64,000 nucleotides of DNA from the NCBI GenBank assembly GCA_001051155.2, contig JYIP02000002.1:5653740-5717739 (forward strand), read 5' to 3'. A model generated the notes under the pieces. The model searched no databases and was not told the origin of the DNA. It was given only the letters and a program-made list of their open reading frames with translations. Source of the DNA: Chrysoporthe austroafricana (lineage: Eukaryota > Ascomycota > Sordariomycetes > Diaporthales > Cryphonectriaceae). Below are positions 12,490-25,600 of the stretch, piece after piece. Position 1 is the stretch's first letter, and each line of letters starts with the position of its first letter. A program made the position numbers and the translations under genes.

Positions 12490-13604
12490 GCAAGTATGCT
12501 ATTAACGGCTCTTTCCGAGCTAGCAAACTAGCAAATAATTCGAAGTAAAATAGTAAAGCAATATTGCAAAAAATAAGTATAGCAGCGAGGAATTTCCGAA
12601 ATAGCAAATTATCGTATCTTTTCGCTAAATATAACAAACGTTTACCGATCAGATAAATAAGCAAATTCAAAAAAAGGACGAGCAGTTAAAGCTTAATTTA
12701 TAACTTTGCAAAGTAAGCTAAGCCGCTTATTTGCAAAGTTTCGATTTAATTAGAATTAGGGATTTCGTTATGCCGATTCGGGAAGATAAGCCGGTCTTGC
12801 AAGCTATATAGGATAGCTTTTAGCGGAATGCTTAGCAAGTACGGGATATAGCGATCGCTATTATTATTGGCTATTTTGTCTTTTTCGAAATTAACCGGAA
12901 AGATAAATATACGAAACCCAAGCAGCCGTTCGATAGCCGGCTCGAGCCTAGCTCGTAAAAGCGGTATTTGAATATCTAGCGCTAGATTATTAGCTATATC
13001 GTACGAACCTAAGTTATCCTATTTGATTAGCGGCCAGAATATCGATTAATAACCGTATAAAGCCGTTTATATTAATAGCTTTTATATTAAGCCGAAAGTA
13101 TTTCGGTACGCTCGCATACGGATATTCTATTGCAATATAATCGGGCTTATTTGGATTTTACGATTCAGCTTCTCGATTATCCGTTTTAAAATATTAAATA
13201 TTATACCGCTCTCTTAAGCGCTTTGGCTGTTCTTAATATCCGAAACAATAGCGGCTAAGCAATGCTATTCGATTATACTAATATTTATTCTGCTATAATT
13301 AAAATAGCCCGAATATTCGTTATTTCGTAAAGTTATCTCGAATGCGAAAACGAGATTATAATAGAACGAGCCGAAACTAGCATAGCAATTTCCGAATAAT
13401 AAGCAAAGGAGCAATGCTATAAGCTTTTCGAAATCGTTTAAGCTAAAGTTTATCGGTATATAATAACTATTGGCCCTAAAATTAAGCTAATGCTATTCGA
13501 TTGGATTTATAAAGCACGCTTATATAGTTTAAAGATCCGGTATACGTTTGCAATGCAAGGCAAAGTCGAATAGCAAGGAAATCGGATTTTCTATTATAGC
13601 ATAT
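12490..13604 (+). pseudogene. TLH-like RecQ helicase pseudogene, 5' part
   Basis: One frame, in phase from an ATG at 12770 to the E3 insertion, reads as the N-terminal region of fungal telomere-linked RecQ-type helicases: MPIREDKPVL, RDIAIAIIIGYFVFFEINRKD, KQPFDSRLEP, KRYLNI, then a long helical domain ending KVEQQGNRIFYYSI. Upstream, 12486-12560 has a possible C2H2-type finger remnant (ECKYAINGSFRASK) in another frame, so the true start is uncertain. Stops are at former Gln/Trp codons. The reading frame continues exactly at 28206 once E3 and one TSD copy are removed. Confidence 0.8.
13600..13604. repeat. E3 target site duplication, left copy
   Basis: CATAT here matches CATAT at 28201-28205, immediately outside the E3 LTR ends. 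Confidence 0.9.
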
Positions 13605-14034
13605 TATTATAACTTAATAAGAAACCAGGGTTATAATAAAAGAAGGTAGCGCTTAAGCGCCCGATTCCTTCTTGCTTTAAAGGAACTTCGAGTATTATTA
13701 ACTCAGAGTTAAAGTTAAATAAGATAAGGATTACTGAATTATTAAGTAATCCAATAAGCCTGGATTACTGGATTATTTAATAAGTCGGTAATCCAGAATT
13801 AAAGAACCGGATATATAAAGACGGGATATTTACCAAATAAATTACCGTAATTCTTTAATTGTAAATCTAAATATTAATTGGGCTTTACTATTAATAGCCA
13901 TATCGGCTTATAAATATTGTAAATATTTATTCAAACAAGTTTCCGGTATTTAAAATTGTATTTAATACCGGCTTTACTAGCATAAACCTTTTGACTTTAC
14001 AATTTATTCTAGGATTGCTATAGCGTTTATAATA
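13605..14034 (+). repeat. E3 5' LTR (430 bp)
   Basis: It starts TATTATAACTT and ends GCGTTTATAATA. It is longer by 9 bp than the 3' LTR, which lost part of a TTTACC-containing segment. The priming 9-mer is AATTGTAAA at 13857-13865. Confidence 0.9.
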
Positions 14035-14036
14035 TT

Positions 14037-14045
14037 TTTACGATT
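14037..14045 (+). other. E3 primer-binding site, self-priming type
   Basis: TTTACGATT here is perfectly complementary to AATCGTAAA at 28023-28031 in the 3' LTR of the same element. Confidence 0.65.
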
Positions 14046-14066
14046 TTTATTCAAGAATAGTTTAGT

Positions 14067-14085
14067 ATATACCCTTTAAGCAATA
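14067..14085 (+). pseudogene. gag: E3 gag, first codons
   Basis: The former start codon (ATA, 14067-14069) and about six codons remain before E6 interrupts the frame at 14086. The gene resumes at 21603. Confidence 0.7.
14081..14085. repeat. E6 target site duplication, left copy
   Basis: CAATA here pairs with TAATA at 21598-21602. The single difference is a C-to-T at CpA, so the right copy was hit by RIP after insertion. Confidence 0.85.
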
Positions 14086-14525
14086 TATTGTAAATGCTGC
14101 AGCAATCCTGGAATATACTATAAGGTCAAAGGGTTTATATTAGCAAGAGCGGTATTAAATATAGCTTTAAGTACGGAAATACGATTATTAAGTATCGCAA
14201 TATTTACAAGTTTTATATAACTATTAATAATAGGGTCCAATTGATATTTAAATTGATAACTGAAAAGCTATTACTATTTATTTAGTAAATATCTAGCCCT
14301 TATATATCCAGCTTTTTAGTAATAATTACTTTGCTTACTTGGTAAGCGTAGCGAGCATGCTTACTTTGCTTACTTAATAATCCAGGTAATTACTTACAAC
14401 TTTAACCTTTGCTTATATAAGCGTTTGTATAGTTATACAATTAAGCCCGAAAATCCCGGTATTGAATAGGCCGTTCTAAGCAGCTTTTAATACTATATTC
14501 TGGTTTTATATATTGGTTTATAATA
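14086..14525 (-). repeat. E6 3' LTR (440 bp)
   Basis: It begins TATTGTAAATGCTGCAGC, still showing the GCTGCAGC block of the family end, and ends GTTTATAATA. The polypurine tract follows at 14526-14538. A motif made of GCTTACTT and GTAAGC stretches lies in its U3. Confidence 0.9.
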
Positions 14526-14614
14526 TTATCCCTTATCCTATCGGTTAATATCCTTATCAATTTCTGTAAGCTTCTTTAGTCTTTCTTATTATTTATCGTG
14601 CTTTCCTAATTAGG

Positions 14615-15244
14615 ATATCGAATAGGGTTAAGGATTCCCGTATTCTTAAACCTCGTTCTGTTCGTTTTAAGCGTTATAACTGCTTAGTATCCGTTATTCT
14701 TCAAAATTCTTTTATTATGCTTTCTTGTTCGTTTTGTAAGGGTTATAATATCCTTTTTTATTACGTTTCGCCTTAAGATTCCTCGCGTTATTCGGAATAT
14801 ATATGCCTGAATCGGTTGCGTTATAATATACAGGGCGTTTTTTCGTTCTAGCTTGCGCGTATTAGCGATCAGTATCGCAAGCTCGAAAAGGAACTCGAAG
14901 CTGCTAAAGAGCGCTAGCGGGCGGCGGGTACCGAAATTGCCCGTTTGCGGAAATAGAAGAAACTATAGTTTGAAAAGATAATGCGGGCGGTTCGTCGTAA
15001 TTTGTCCAGTCTGGAAGAGTTAGAACGGCTGGAAGCCAAGGAAGCCGAAAAGGAGCGTCGTAAGGCCGAGGCCGAGCGTTGCATTATGGAATCTTTCGTT
15101 CCTGAAAGTCTTTTTCCCGAGAGTTTCGATTTTAAAGCTGCCTTATAGCAGTTCGGTTCCGAAATTAATTAGTCCGTTGCTATTTCAGAAGTTGGGCTCG
15201 AAAATACGGCCGGTTCTTCTAGTATTAACTATCCTTTTGGTTAA
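14615..15244 (+). pseudogene. E6 antisense ORF (AO)
   Basis: A continuous 209-codon frame runs from ATA 14615 (once ATG) to TAA 15242-15244. Its base composition is visibly richer in G and C than the flanking pol. The inner Met block reads MLSCSFCKGYN, followed by SRYSEY. The helical region is well kept (KLEKELEAAKER, EELERLEAKEAEKERRKAEAER), then FVPESLFPESFD. The unusually long tail ends SSINYPFG. Few stops remain. It is encoded opposite to pol, just inside the 3' LTR. The function is unknown; see the findings for the family as a whole. Confidence 0.8.
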
Positions 15245-15479
15245 TTAATAAGTTTTTCTGATTAGTCGTTCTTTTATTCTAATATCGAGCGCTAATTAGT
15301 AATAGCATCTTATTATTTGCGGTTTTGCTTGACTAGTTGCGGATTTCTCTTTACTAATACAGGTTTGCTTATATTAATACTGTAACGGGCTTCTTAATTA
15401 AGCTGTTTTACTAAGAGAATCTTTATATCCTAATAGCTACTTTTTCCCAATAAGCCTAAAATGCTTATTTCGCATTAGC

Positions 15480-18400
15480 TAAGTTCTTAATTAATTCTTA
15501 GCTGTTTTCGCTTGAATAGTATCCTTTCTATTTAATCAGATATTTCTTATAATTTATTGGTTTTCGATATTTAAAAATTCGTTCCATTTCGTATTCTGGT
15601 TTATTATTTTCTGCCTATACTGTATTATCTATTTCGGCTGTTTTATATGCAAGTTCAAGAAGCGAAATGTGAAAAACTGAGTAGATTTTCATTCTGTAAG
15701 GCAATGCAAGTTTAAAATTAATATTTGAGATTTTCTTCAGAATTTTGAATAGTCCGAATTTCTTGTAATCTAGAGAGTAGGAAAGTCTGGTTGTTTTAAT
15801 ATATTCTTTTCGTTATACGAAATAGATTTTATTTCCTTCTTGCAGAATTAATCTTTCAATTCTTTTGGAATTAACGTATCGGGTTATTCTTTTTTATACA
15901 AATCTTAATTCTTCTTGCAGTTCTTTTTATACTTTCTTGATTTTCTTAATTCGTTTTTCTATTGCTTCTATATTTATTCTTAATAACTCGTCATAATAAG
16001 CTATCGAGTTATAGCCGTATAATGCGTAAAATAATAATTTTTTCGTTATACTTATATTTGCGCTATTATATGCGAATTATATTAAAGGCAATAAGTTAAC
16101 CCAATTATCCTATTCGTAATTTATATAATGCTATAAGTATTATTTAATAATTTAATTTATTCGTTTTATTTATTTGTCCGTTTATAAATAGAATGCTATA
16201 AATATCTTTTATTGCATTCCGAATAATTTCGTAAGTAAAGTCTAAAAGTTTAATACGAATTTCCTATTTCTATCAGAAATAATTTCTTTAAGCATGCCGT
16301 AATTGGTTATAACTATTTTCAAGAATATATATACAAAATCTTTTGCTATACTGCTTTTCTTATACGGAAAGAAATAAGCATACTTGCTTAATTTGCAAAT
16401 TATTATTAAAATGCTATCGTATTGCACTTTAATTAAAGGTTTTTGTAAGAAAAGTAGCTTAGTAATAAAGTCTTAGCTAATAGATTGCTAAATTATTTCT
16501 GGAATAGAAAATAATTAGAGCAGTTTATAAGGCTTATAATATTTAATCTTATTCTTTTTGCAGCTATTGCATTTTCGTAAGATATTTTCAATCCTTTTTC
16601 TGAAATTTAATGGATTCTAATATCTCTTAATTCTTTTATATATAGCTCTAATTCTTTAATAGCCGTATACGGGTATATTGTATATATTCCTAATATATTT
16701 ATCTTATTCTTCTATCGTTATATTTTCCGGTTTCTTTTTATTGCTAGATATTCTAATAATCGTATTAAGCTTTCTGGCTTTATTTATAAAATTGCTATTT
16801 TTATTTTATCGAAAGATATTTTATAATTCTTTTAGCTTTATATTTTAATAATCTGATCGTTTGCTAAATGCATTTGCTTTGCCGTTTTCCAATCTTTTGC
16901 AATAAATAATTTTTAAATCGAATTGTAAAAGGAATTCCGCCTATTTGATTTATCGTTTATTCAGGACTTTCGTTATTATAAATGTTATTAAGTTTTTGTA
17001 ATTGGAATGCATTATAATCTAATATTTCGCCCCGATTAAGTAATGCTACTATTTTTCGAATGCTTTTACAATTATTATTAGTTCCTTATCTGGGATACCG
17101 TAATTGAATTCTAGGCCGCTTAGTTTTTTCGAGAAATTGCTTACGATTTTAAAGCGTCCTTAGTTATCTTATTAACCGAGCTGTTTTCCTAATGCATAGT
17201 CTAATATATCGGTTTCGATTTCAAATGGTTTGTTTGGGTTTATTTCGTAAAATATAAGTTCTGATATTATTTGTTTTTTGATTTTGTCAAATGCTTTTTG
17301 CGTTTCTTATATTCATTCGAATCTTTGGTTTTTTTTTCGTAAGATTTATAAGAGAGCGTACGATTCGGCTATAGTTTCGAATGAATTATCGGTAAAAGTT
17401 GGCATAGCTAAAGAAGGTTTTAATTTCTTTTATCTTTTCTAATATAAGCTATTCTTTTATTGCTTGGACTTTATCTTTTTGCATGCTAATTTTATTAAGT
17501 TTTATCGTATAGCCAAAATAATTAATTTTTTATTAATAGAAATAATATTTGCTTAATTTAATAAAAAACTTATTATTTTGTAAAGTCCGAAATACTTGCT
17601 ATATATATTATTTATAGGATTTGAAATCTTTTGAATAAATAAGGATATTATCGAAATAAACGATAATAGTAATATTTAAGTATTTGCGGAAAATATTATT
17701 AATTATTTTTTGGAAAAATGCAAGCGCATTAGTTAGCTTAAAGAGTAAAATTACGTATTCGAAATATCCGTAACGAGTCCTGAATGCTATTTTCCAAATA
17801 TTATTTTCTTTAATTCGAATATAGTAATATCTTTCTTTGAAATCGAGTATAGTAAACCAATTTGCTCCGATTAATTGATCTTGCATTTCCCTTATTAGAA
17901 ATAAGGGATAACGGTTTTTTATTATAATATCGTTAAATTGCTTATAATCTATATAAAGTCGGAATTTGCTATTTTTCTTTAATACGAATAGGATTGGATA
18001 TCTTACCGGTAATTGTAATTTCTGTATATAACTTCTTTTCAAATTCTCGTTAATATATTCTCTAAATGCTTCGAATTTCGCTTAATCGAATTTGTAAATA
18101 AGATAATTCTTGGGTTTTATTCTTTCTTTCAATAAGATCTTATAGTTAAAAGGGCCGTATTCTAGTAAACCGGTATTCAATTTTCTTTGCTATAATTTCT
18201 TGAATTCTTAGTATTCTTGTAATACGTTTTTAAGTTCTAATAGCGATCCTTTTTCGTTATTTGCGATTTGGAAGAATAAGAGGTACCGTTAAGCGTATTT
18301 TCTTTCTATTGCTTCCTTTCTTTATCTATATATCCTGGTTTCTAATAGCTTTGAGTATTTGCTATTTATAAAGCCAAATTTCTTTTTGTAATCTTTTTAT

Positions 18401-20130
18401 ATTTATTATGCTGGAAGCTGAATCTCTTTATAGTTTTATAGTTTATATAGTTTCGTAATGCTCTATACCGGATTAGCTTTTTATTAATCGCTAGTTGCTT
18501 GAATTTTCGGTTTATTTCTAACTTGTATTTATAAGTTCGAAATATTCGTAACCTTTCCCTATCGTTTGGCAAGTGCTTCTGCTTTAAAAGTATATCTAAG
18601 CCTATTTAAACGCATGCTTTTGCTGCTATTTTCAATAATTAAAACCTTCCTTTTTTCATTAATTGCAACCCTTTTAATAAGTACGGCTAGTTCTTATAAA
18701 ATCTGGCTAATAATCCAATCGATCTAAGGGTTATGCTTTTTAAGCTAGAATATTCTTAAGATTAACTTATGCTATGCCGTATTTGTAATATCGAAAGTAG
18801 TTTTCGTTATAAGGCTTTAAATCAAGATAAATAAGTAATTAATTTCTATATCGATTATGCTAAAATTATATATAACCGCTTTTCTTTTTATAGTATTAAG
18901 TTTATAAAGATCCTTCTTTTGCATTCAAAGAATCTATTCCCTATTAATAATTTCTAGCAAAATAAAATTTCTTTATACGTTATTATTTAATAATGCGCCG
19001 TAATGTTACCCGTTAATATATGCATCCAAAATAATATATTCTTCCTTATTATTCGTAATAGTATATAAGGACCTTATAATTCTGATCGGCTGCTATCCTT
19101 TTACAAGCGATCCTTTCCTTTTAAGTCGTTCTATGCTTATCTCGCTACTTGCCTTGCTAGTTTTCTTGCTTAGCTTTGAGCATACTGTTTTGCCTTTTCA
19201 GCTTTTTGCAATTAGTATTACTCTTTAGCTTTATCTTGCATATAGATAGAATATACCGATATATAGCATTATCCTTATACTATTTTTCCTTAAATATACT
19301 TCTATAAATAATCGTTAAGTAATTCGATATAAGCGTTGCTATATTCGATATATAAAACTTTTCTATATCTCCTTTAGGATTCCATAATAAATTAGACCAA
19401 TTGGTTTTATTCCTTAATTGGGAACCAATTGTATTTAATCTTCTCGCTAAAATATATTTAGCAATTGTAATATATGCAATATGTCCAGGCAAGTTTATAA
19501 TAACGAAAGTATAAGTAACTAATTCTTTCGTTTTCTTAAGGTTTGCATCCGCTATTCTGAAACGGGATGCTTTGAAAGAGTTCCTATAATATAAGCCCGT
19601 AAATAAAGTGCTTAATCTTTATATGCTTGGTTATCCAGTCGCTATGCTTTTGTCGTAGCTATTTTAGAATGCTATATTCCTCTAATTCTTTTTCAAATAT
19701 AAGGGTTAGCAAGTTGTCTGGCTGTCGGTTTAGTAATGCTATTTCTTCTATTGCAGCATTAAATATTAATATTGTCGTATTTAAAGTACTGAATTCCTTT
19801 TTTATTATTATTTCTTATTGTTTGTCGAAATATATTTCTAGAGGAAATCGTCTTAAATCCTCTTCTCTAGCAATTAGTAAGTTGCTTAAGCAATTTGAAT
19901 TGCTATCATTTATAGCCGTATCGTAAAGAGGGCTTTTTCTTCTTATAACGAGTTGCTTTTATCCTTTAAGCTTTTATAAGAATTATCTTAAGCCTTTTTT
20001 CGCCAAGAAATGCAATAGGCAATAATCTTAATAGCAGGCCGTCCAGCTTATGCTGCCGTAATTAAGGTCCGCTACTTATTTTAATAGGATATTATTGCTT
20101 AGCTAATTGGGTTCCTATTACTGGGCGATA
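15480..20130 (-). pseudogene. pol: E6 pol: protease, RT, RNase H, integrase, chromodomain
   Basis: RT is the clearest part: 17608-18042 is open and reads PVRYPILFVLKKNSKFRLY through to IIVYFDNILIYSKDF, so the catalytic YFDD is YFDN. The protease triad near 18980 has become LNNNV instead of LDSGA. The integrase core is at 16242-16427 (MQYDSILIIICKLSKYAYF) and a chromodomain at about 15500-15640. Residues lost are those expected from C-to-T and G-to-A changes. It is in the order protease to chromodomain, read right to left. Confidence 0.87.
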
Positions 20131-21125
20131 TTAACTTATTTTTCCGAAACTAGTTTCCATTCTTGCTTCTTTTTTTCTTAATAGCAATTGCAAGCAATAT
20201 AGCCTTTCCTGCTACAATTGTAATAAGTAATTCCCTTACGCTATTCTCGCATAAAAGCGTCTAGTTCTATAAGTTTAGCATATATCGTACCCAAATAAGC
20301 CGTATTATTTCGGTTGCTATATTGGAACTTGCGCTTTTTAAAATTGGGTTAATACCGAAAGGTACTATTATAATTCTTTTGTTATTATTATTTTCGTTCG
20401 TAAAGTCGGTTATCGATACGGACGGCTTTATTAATAAACTCGCTAAATTCTTCGGGTCGGTTTTCCTTATAAAGTTCGTCCTTAATTTCTTCTTTAAATC
20501 TTATATAATAAGCGTTTATAAAGGGTTCGTTTTCGTAATTAAAATAAGCAATAATTTGTCTGAATTTGGCCGTATAGTCTGCTGCTAATCCTGTTTGCCG
20601 AAATGCTTTCAATTGCTATATTATAATATATCGCTTGTCCGGATTTCCGAAAGTTTTAGTAAGGGCTTTTTTGAAATTGGAATAGTACTGGAAAATACGT
20701 TTAGTATCTTCGGAACGGAATACGTTATTATTATCCAAATAATTGCGAAAAGTGAGTTCTTATTACTGGAATGCTATTCTTTCGAATCGGCTTCTTGCGA
20801 AGTCGATCTTATCGTAAATAATCCTGAATTAAGTACTATAATGCTTAAAATAAGCCTTGAATTGAGTTAAGAAAGCTTAAAAGTCTTTACGAATGCTTTT
20901 ATAAGGCTTAAGCTTATCAAGCTTGAAAGTTTTAGCTTATTAAAGGGTATCAAAGCAAAAAGTCTCGTTTTTAATTTCTTCAAGCTATTAATATAAAGCT
21001 ATATTTTATTCCTGGAATTATTCGTTAATAAGGATAACCGGGTTTCTTTCCTAAAAGGCTTAATTGCTAAAAGAAAATAAAGTATAAAGCGCTATCGTAT
21101 TTCTAATATTGCTTAAAAGGTATAT
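20130..21125 (-). pseudogene. gag: E6 gag
   Basis: The start is at ATA (once ATG) 21123-21125, 900 nt before the zinc knuckle at 20184-20225, whose first Cys is now Tyr (YYNC). The open stretch 20388-20612 is the most intact Gag core in this copy (FRQTGLAADYTAKFRQI, ELYKENRPEEFSEF, RIDNRLYER). Long plus-strand open frames over the same region are shadows. Confidence 0.85.
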
Positions 21126-21146
21126 ACTAAACCGTTCTTGAATAAG

Positions 21147-21155
21147 AATTATTAA
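21147..21155 (-). other. E6 primer-binding site, self-priming type
   Basis: On the minus strand it reads TTAATAATT. The LTR partner AGTTATCAA (plus-strand 21325-21333) would pair with TTGATAACT; the two differences are a G-to-A and a C-to-T, both RIP-type. Confidence 0.55.
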
Positions 21156-21157
21156 AA

Positions 21158-21597
21158 TATTATAAACGCTATAGCAATTCTGGAATATATTATAAAATTA
21201 AAGGATTTATACTAGCAAGAGCGGTATTAAATATAGCTTTAAGTACGGAAATACGATTATTAAATATCGCAATGTTTACAAATCTTATATAATTATTAAT
21301 AATAAAGTCCAATTAATACTTAAATTGATAACTGAAAAGCTATTATTATTTATTTAATAAATGTCTAGCTTTTATATATCCAGCTTTTCAGTAATAATTA
21401 CTTTGCTTATTTAATAAGCATAGCGAGCATGCTTATTTTGCTTATTTAGTAATCCAAGTAATTATTTATAACCTTAACCCTTGCTTATATAAGCGTTTGT
21501 ATAGTTGTATAGTTAAGCTTGAAAATCCCGGTATCGAATGGGTTATTCTGGGCAGCTTTTAGTGCTATACCCTGGTTTTGCATATTAGTTTATAATA
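21158..21597 (-). repeat. E6 5' LTR (440 bp)
   Basis: It has the same length as the left LTR, differing by transitions. It ends TTTATAATA at 21597 and is followed by the RIP-altered TSD TAATA. Confidence 0.9.
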
Positions 21598-21602
21598 TAA
21601 TA

Positions 21603-22640
21603 CTAGAAATACGATAGCGCCTTAAACCTTATTTTCTTTTAGCAATTAAGCCTTTCAGGAAGAAATCCCGATTATTTTTATTAACGAATAATTCTAGCAA
21701 TAGAATGTAGCTTTTTATTAATAGCTTGAAAAAGTTAAGAATGAAGTTATCCGCTTTAATGCTTTTTAGCAAGCTAAGGCTTTTAAGTTTGATAAGCCTG
21801 GGCTTTATAAAAGTACTCGAAGAGATTTCCAGGCCTTTCTGATATAGCTTAAAGCCTATTTCAAGCATTACGAAACCCAATTTAGAATAACTTATAATAA
21901 AATCGATTTCGTAAAAAGTTATTTGGAAAAGACAGCCTTTCAGTAATAAGAGCTAACTTTTCGCAATTATTTGGATAATAGTAAAGATTTCCGTTCTAAA
22001 GATACTAAGCGCGTTTTTCAGCGCTATGCCAATTTCGAATTAGTTCTTATAAAGACTTTCGGAAATCCAGACGAACGATATATTGCAATACGGCAGCTAG
22101 AAACATTACGGTAAACCGGCTCGGCCGCAAACTATACGGCCAAATTCCGATAAATTATCGCTTATCTAGATTATAAAGACGAACTTTTTATAAACGCTTA
22201 TTACGCGGGACTTAAGGAAGAAATTAAGGACGAACTTTATAAAAAAGACCGGCTTGAAAAATTCAATAAATTCATTAATAAGGCAGTCCGTATCGATAAC
22301 CGACTTTACGAATAGCGCTAGTAATAATAAAGGAATTATAATAGCGCCCCGAAATACTAACTTAATTCAGGGAAGCGGAAATTCTAACAAAAAACCCGGA
22401 ATAATACGGCCTATTCAGATACAATATATATTAAACTTATAAAATTAAATATTCTCGTACGGGAATAATGCAAAGGCATTACTTGCTATAATTGCAGCAA
22501 GAAAGGCTATATCGTATGCAATTGCTATTAGAAAAAGAAGAAGCGAAACTGGAAACCAATTCTAGAAAAATAAGTTAATATTGCTTAATAACAAAAACCC
22601 AATTAATTAAATAATAATACTCTACCGGAATAAGTAGCGA
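21603..22640 (+). pseudogene. gag: E3 gag, main part
   Basis: This is Gag continuing after the E6 insertion. The core includes KDTKRVFQRYANFELVL, GSAANYTAKFR and NKFINKAVRIDNRLYE at about 21990-22320. The zinc knuckle is at 22484-22525 (CYNC, then His changed to Tyr). A 62-codon open frame at 22254 is a shifted frame of the same gene, not a separate gene. Confidence 0.85.
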
Positions 22641-25600
22641 ACCTTAACTATAGCAATATAAGCTGGATAGCTTGCTATTAAGATTATTGCTTATTGCATT
22701 TTTCGGTAAAAGAAAGTTCGGGATAATTTTTATGCAAGCTTAAAGAATATAAGCAATTCGCTATAAGAAGAAAAGGCTTTATTTATAATGCGGTTATAAA
22801 TAGCAGCGATTCTAATTATTCGAGCAACTCTTTTAATATTAAAGAAAAAGATTTAGGAAAGTTCCTTTTAAGCTATTATTTCGAATGACAATAGAATATA
22901 ATAGTAGAAAAAGAATTCGGTATTTAAAAAAAAAGAATACTTATACTCAATGTTATATTTGAAAAAACAACTTTATAGGATAGATAGCCGGATAATTTAC
23001 TAATCTTTATGCAAGAAAAGAAACTTGATATAAAAATAAAAAAAACGATTTCCTAATATATAAAACAGAAATAACCAGAACGAAATAACTAAATATCCAA
23101 ATATACGAAAGTCGAATACTTTATTTATAGGCTTATATTATAGGAACTCTTCCAAAATATCCCGTTTCAGAATAGCAAATACAAGCCTTAAGAAAATAGA
23201 AGGATTAGTTACTTATACTTTCGTTATTACAAGCTTGCTTAAATATATTATATATACTATAACTATTAGATATATTTTAACGAGAAAATTAAATATAATT
23301 GGTTTCCGATTAGAGAATAGGATTAATTGATTTAACTTATTATAGAATTTCGAGAAAAATATAGGGAAATCTTATATATTAAGAATAATAACGCTTATAT
23401 CGGATTACTTAATAATTATCCGTAAAAATGCATTTAAAGAAAAACGATATAAGAATAATATTATATTATAGCATATTCCATCCATATGCAAGATAAGGCT
23501 AGAAAATAGCATTAATTGCAAAAGATTAAGAAGCTAAAGCAATATGCTTAAAGCTAAGCAAGAAAATTAGCAAAGCAAATAACGAAATAAGCTCAGAATA
23601 TTTTAAAAGGAAAAGATCGCTTATAACAGGATAGCAGCCGATTAGAATTATAAGGTCCTTATGCGCAATTATGAAAGAAAACGAAAAATATATTATATTA
23701 AACGTATATATTAACGGGCGGCGATATAGCGCATTTTTGGATAGCAGCGCATAAAGAAATTTCATTTTGCTAGAAATCGTTAATAGAGAACGAATCCTTT
23801 AAACGCAAAAGAAAGATCTTTATAGACTTAATATTATAGAAAGAAAAGCGATTATATATAACTTTAATATAATCGATACGGAAATTAATTACTTACTTAT
23901 TTCGATTTAAGGCCTTATAATAAATATTACTTTTAATATTATAAATATAATATAATATAAGTTAATTTTAAAAATACTTTAGCTTAAAAAGCATAACTTT
24001 CGAATCGATTGGACTATTAGCCAAATTTTATAGGAATAAGCCGTACTTACTAAAAAGGTTGCAATTAATAGAAAAGGGAAAGTTTTAATTACTAAAAATA
24101 ATATTAGGAATATGCGTTCAAACAAGCTCAAATATACTTTTAAAGCAAAAAGGTTTGTTAAAATAAAAGGAAGGGTTACGAATACTTCGAATTTACAAGC
24201 ATAGATTGAAAATAAATTAGAAATTCAAGCGATTAGCAATTAATAGAAAGCTAATCTAGCGCGGAACGTTATAAAGCTATATAAGTTATGGAATTATAAA
24301 GAGATATAGCTTTTAAGATAGCAAATACAGAAAGATTACAGGCAGAAATTCGGATTAAGAAACGATAAATACCCGAAACCCTTAAAGGTTAAATTCCGAA
24401 AATAATAATAAGAAGCAAGCAAAGCAAAATACGCTTAATAATACTTTTTATTCTTTTAAATCTTAGAAAATAAAGAAAGACTATTACTAAAATTCAAAAA
24501 TATATTAAAGGAATATTACGAATTCAAAAAACTATAATAAGAGAAATTCGATACCGGTTTATTAGAATACGGCCCTTTTAATTATAAAATTTTACCAAAA
24601 AAAGGAATAAAACTATAGAATTACTTTATTTACAAGCTCGACTAAGTAAAGCTCGAAGCATTTAAGGAATATATTGACGAAAACTTAAAGAGAAATTATA
24701 TACGAAAATTACGTTTACTTGCAAGATATTCAATTCTATTCGTATTAAAGAAGAACGGCAAATTACGATTTTATATAGATTACCGATAGCTTAACGATAT
24801 TACGATTAAAAACCGCTATCCTTTATCTTTAATAAGAAAAATGCGAAATCGGTTAATCGGAATAAACTGGTTTATTACGTTCGATTTCAAAGAAGAATAC
24901 TATTATATCCGGATTAAGGAAAACAATATTTGGAAAATAGTATTTAGGACTCGTTACGGATATTTCGAATATATAATCCTATTTTTCGGACTAATTAATG
25001 CATTTGCATTTTTCTAAGAAATGATTAACGATATTTTCCGCGAATACTTGAATATTATTATTATTATTTATTTTGACAATATTCTTATTTATTTAAAAAA
25101 CTTTGAATTATATAGATAGTATATATAATAAGTATTCCAGATTTTGCAAGATAATAAATTCTTAATCGAACCAAATAAGTATTATTTCTATTAATAGAAA
25201 ATCGATTATTTCGGTTATATAATAGAACCAAGCAAGATTAGTATATAGAAAGATAAAATTTAAGCAGTAAAAGAATAACTTATATTAAGAAAAATTAAAG
25301 AAATCAGAATATTTCTCGGCTATATTAACTTTTACCGATAGTTTATACGAAACTATAATAAAATTGCATGCCCCTTTATATATCTTACGAAAAAAAACCG
25401 AAAGTTCGAATAAATATAAAAAGCATAAGAAATATTTGACGAAATTAAGAAACGAATTATATTAGAACTTATACTTTGCGAAGCAAACTTAAATAAGCCA
25501 TTTGAAATTGAAACCGATATATCGGATTATGCATTCGGGAAATAATTCGGTTAACGGGATAATTAAAAATGCTTCAGGATTATAAATAACTTTTCAAAAA

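Larger units (their letters stand above)
14086..21597 (-). mobile_element. E6: gypsy chromovirus nested in E3, minus strand
   Basis: It is 7512 bp, with two LTRs of exactly 440 bp and a 5-bp TSD. It inserted in the seventh codon of the E3 gag. It contains all family parts in order, including the opposite-strand ORF. Protease and RT active sites are both damaged. Confidence 0.92.

Noticed and set aside
12490..13604. A Starship captain (DUF3435 tyrosine recombinase) or Helitron helicase
   Set aside because: No tyrosine recombinase or Rep motifs were seen; the conserved blocks and the DECH/RecQ motifs downstream fit the telomere-linked helicase family.
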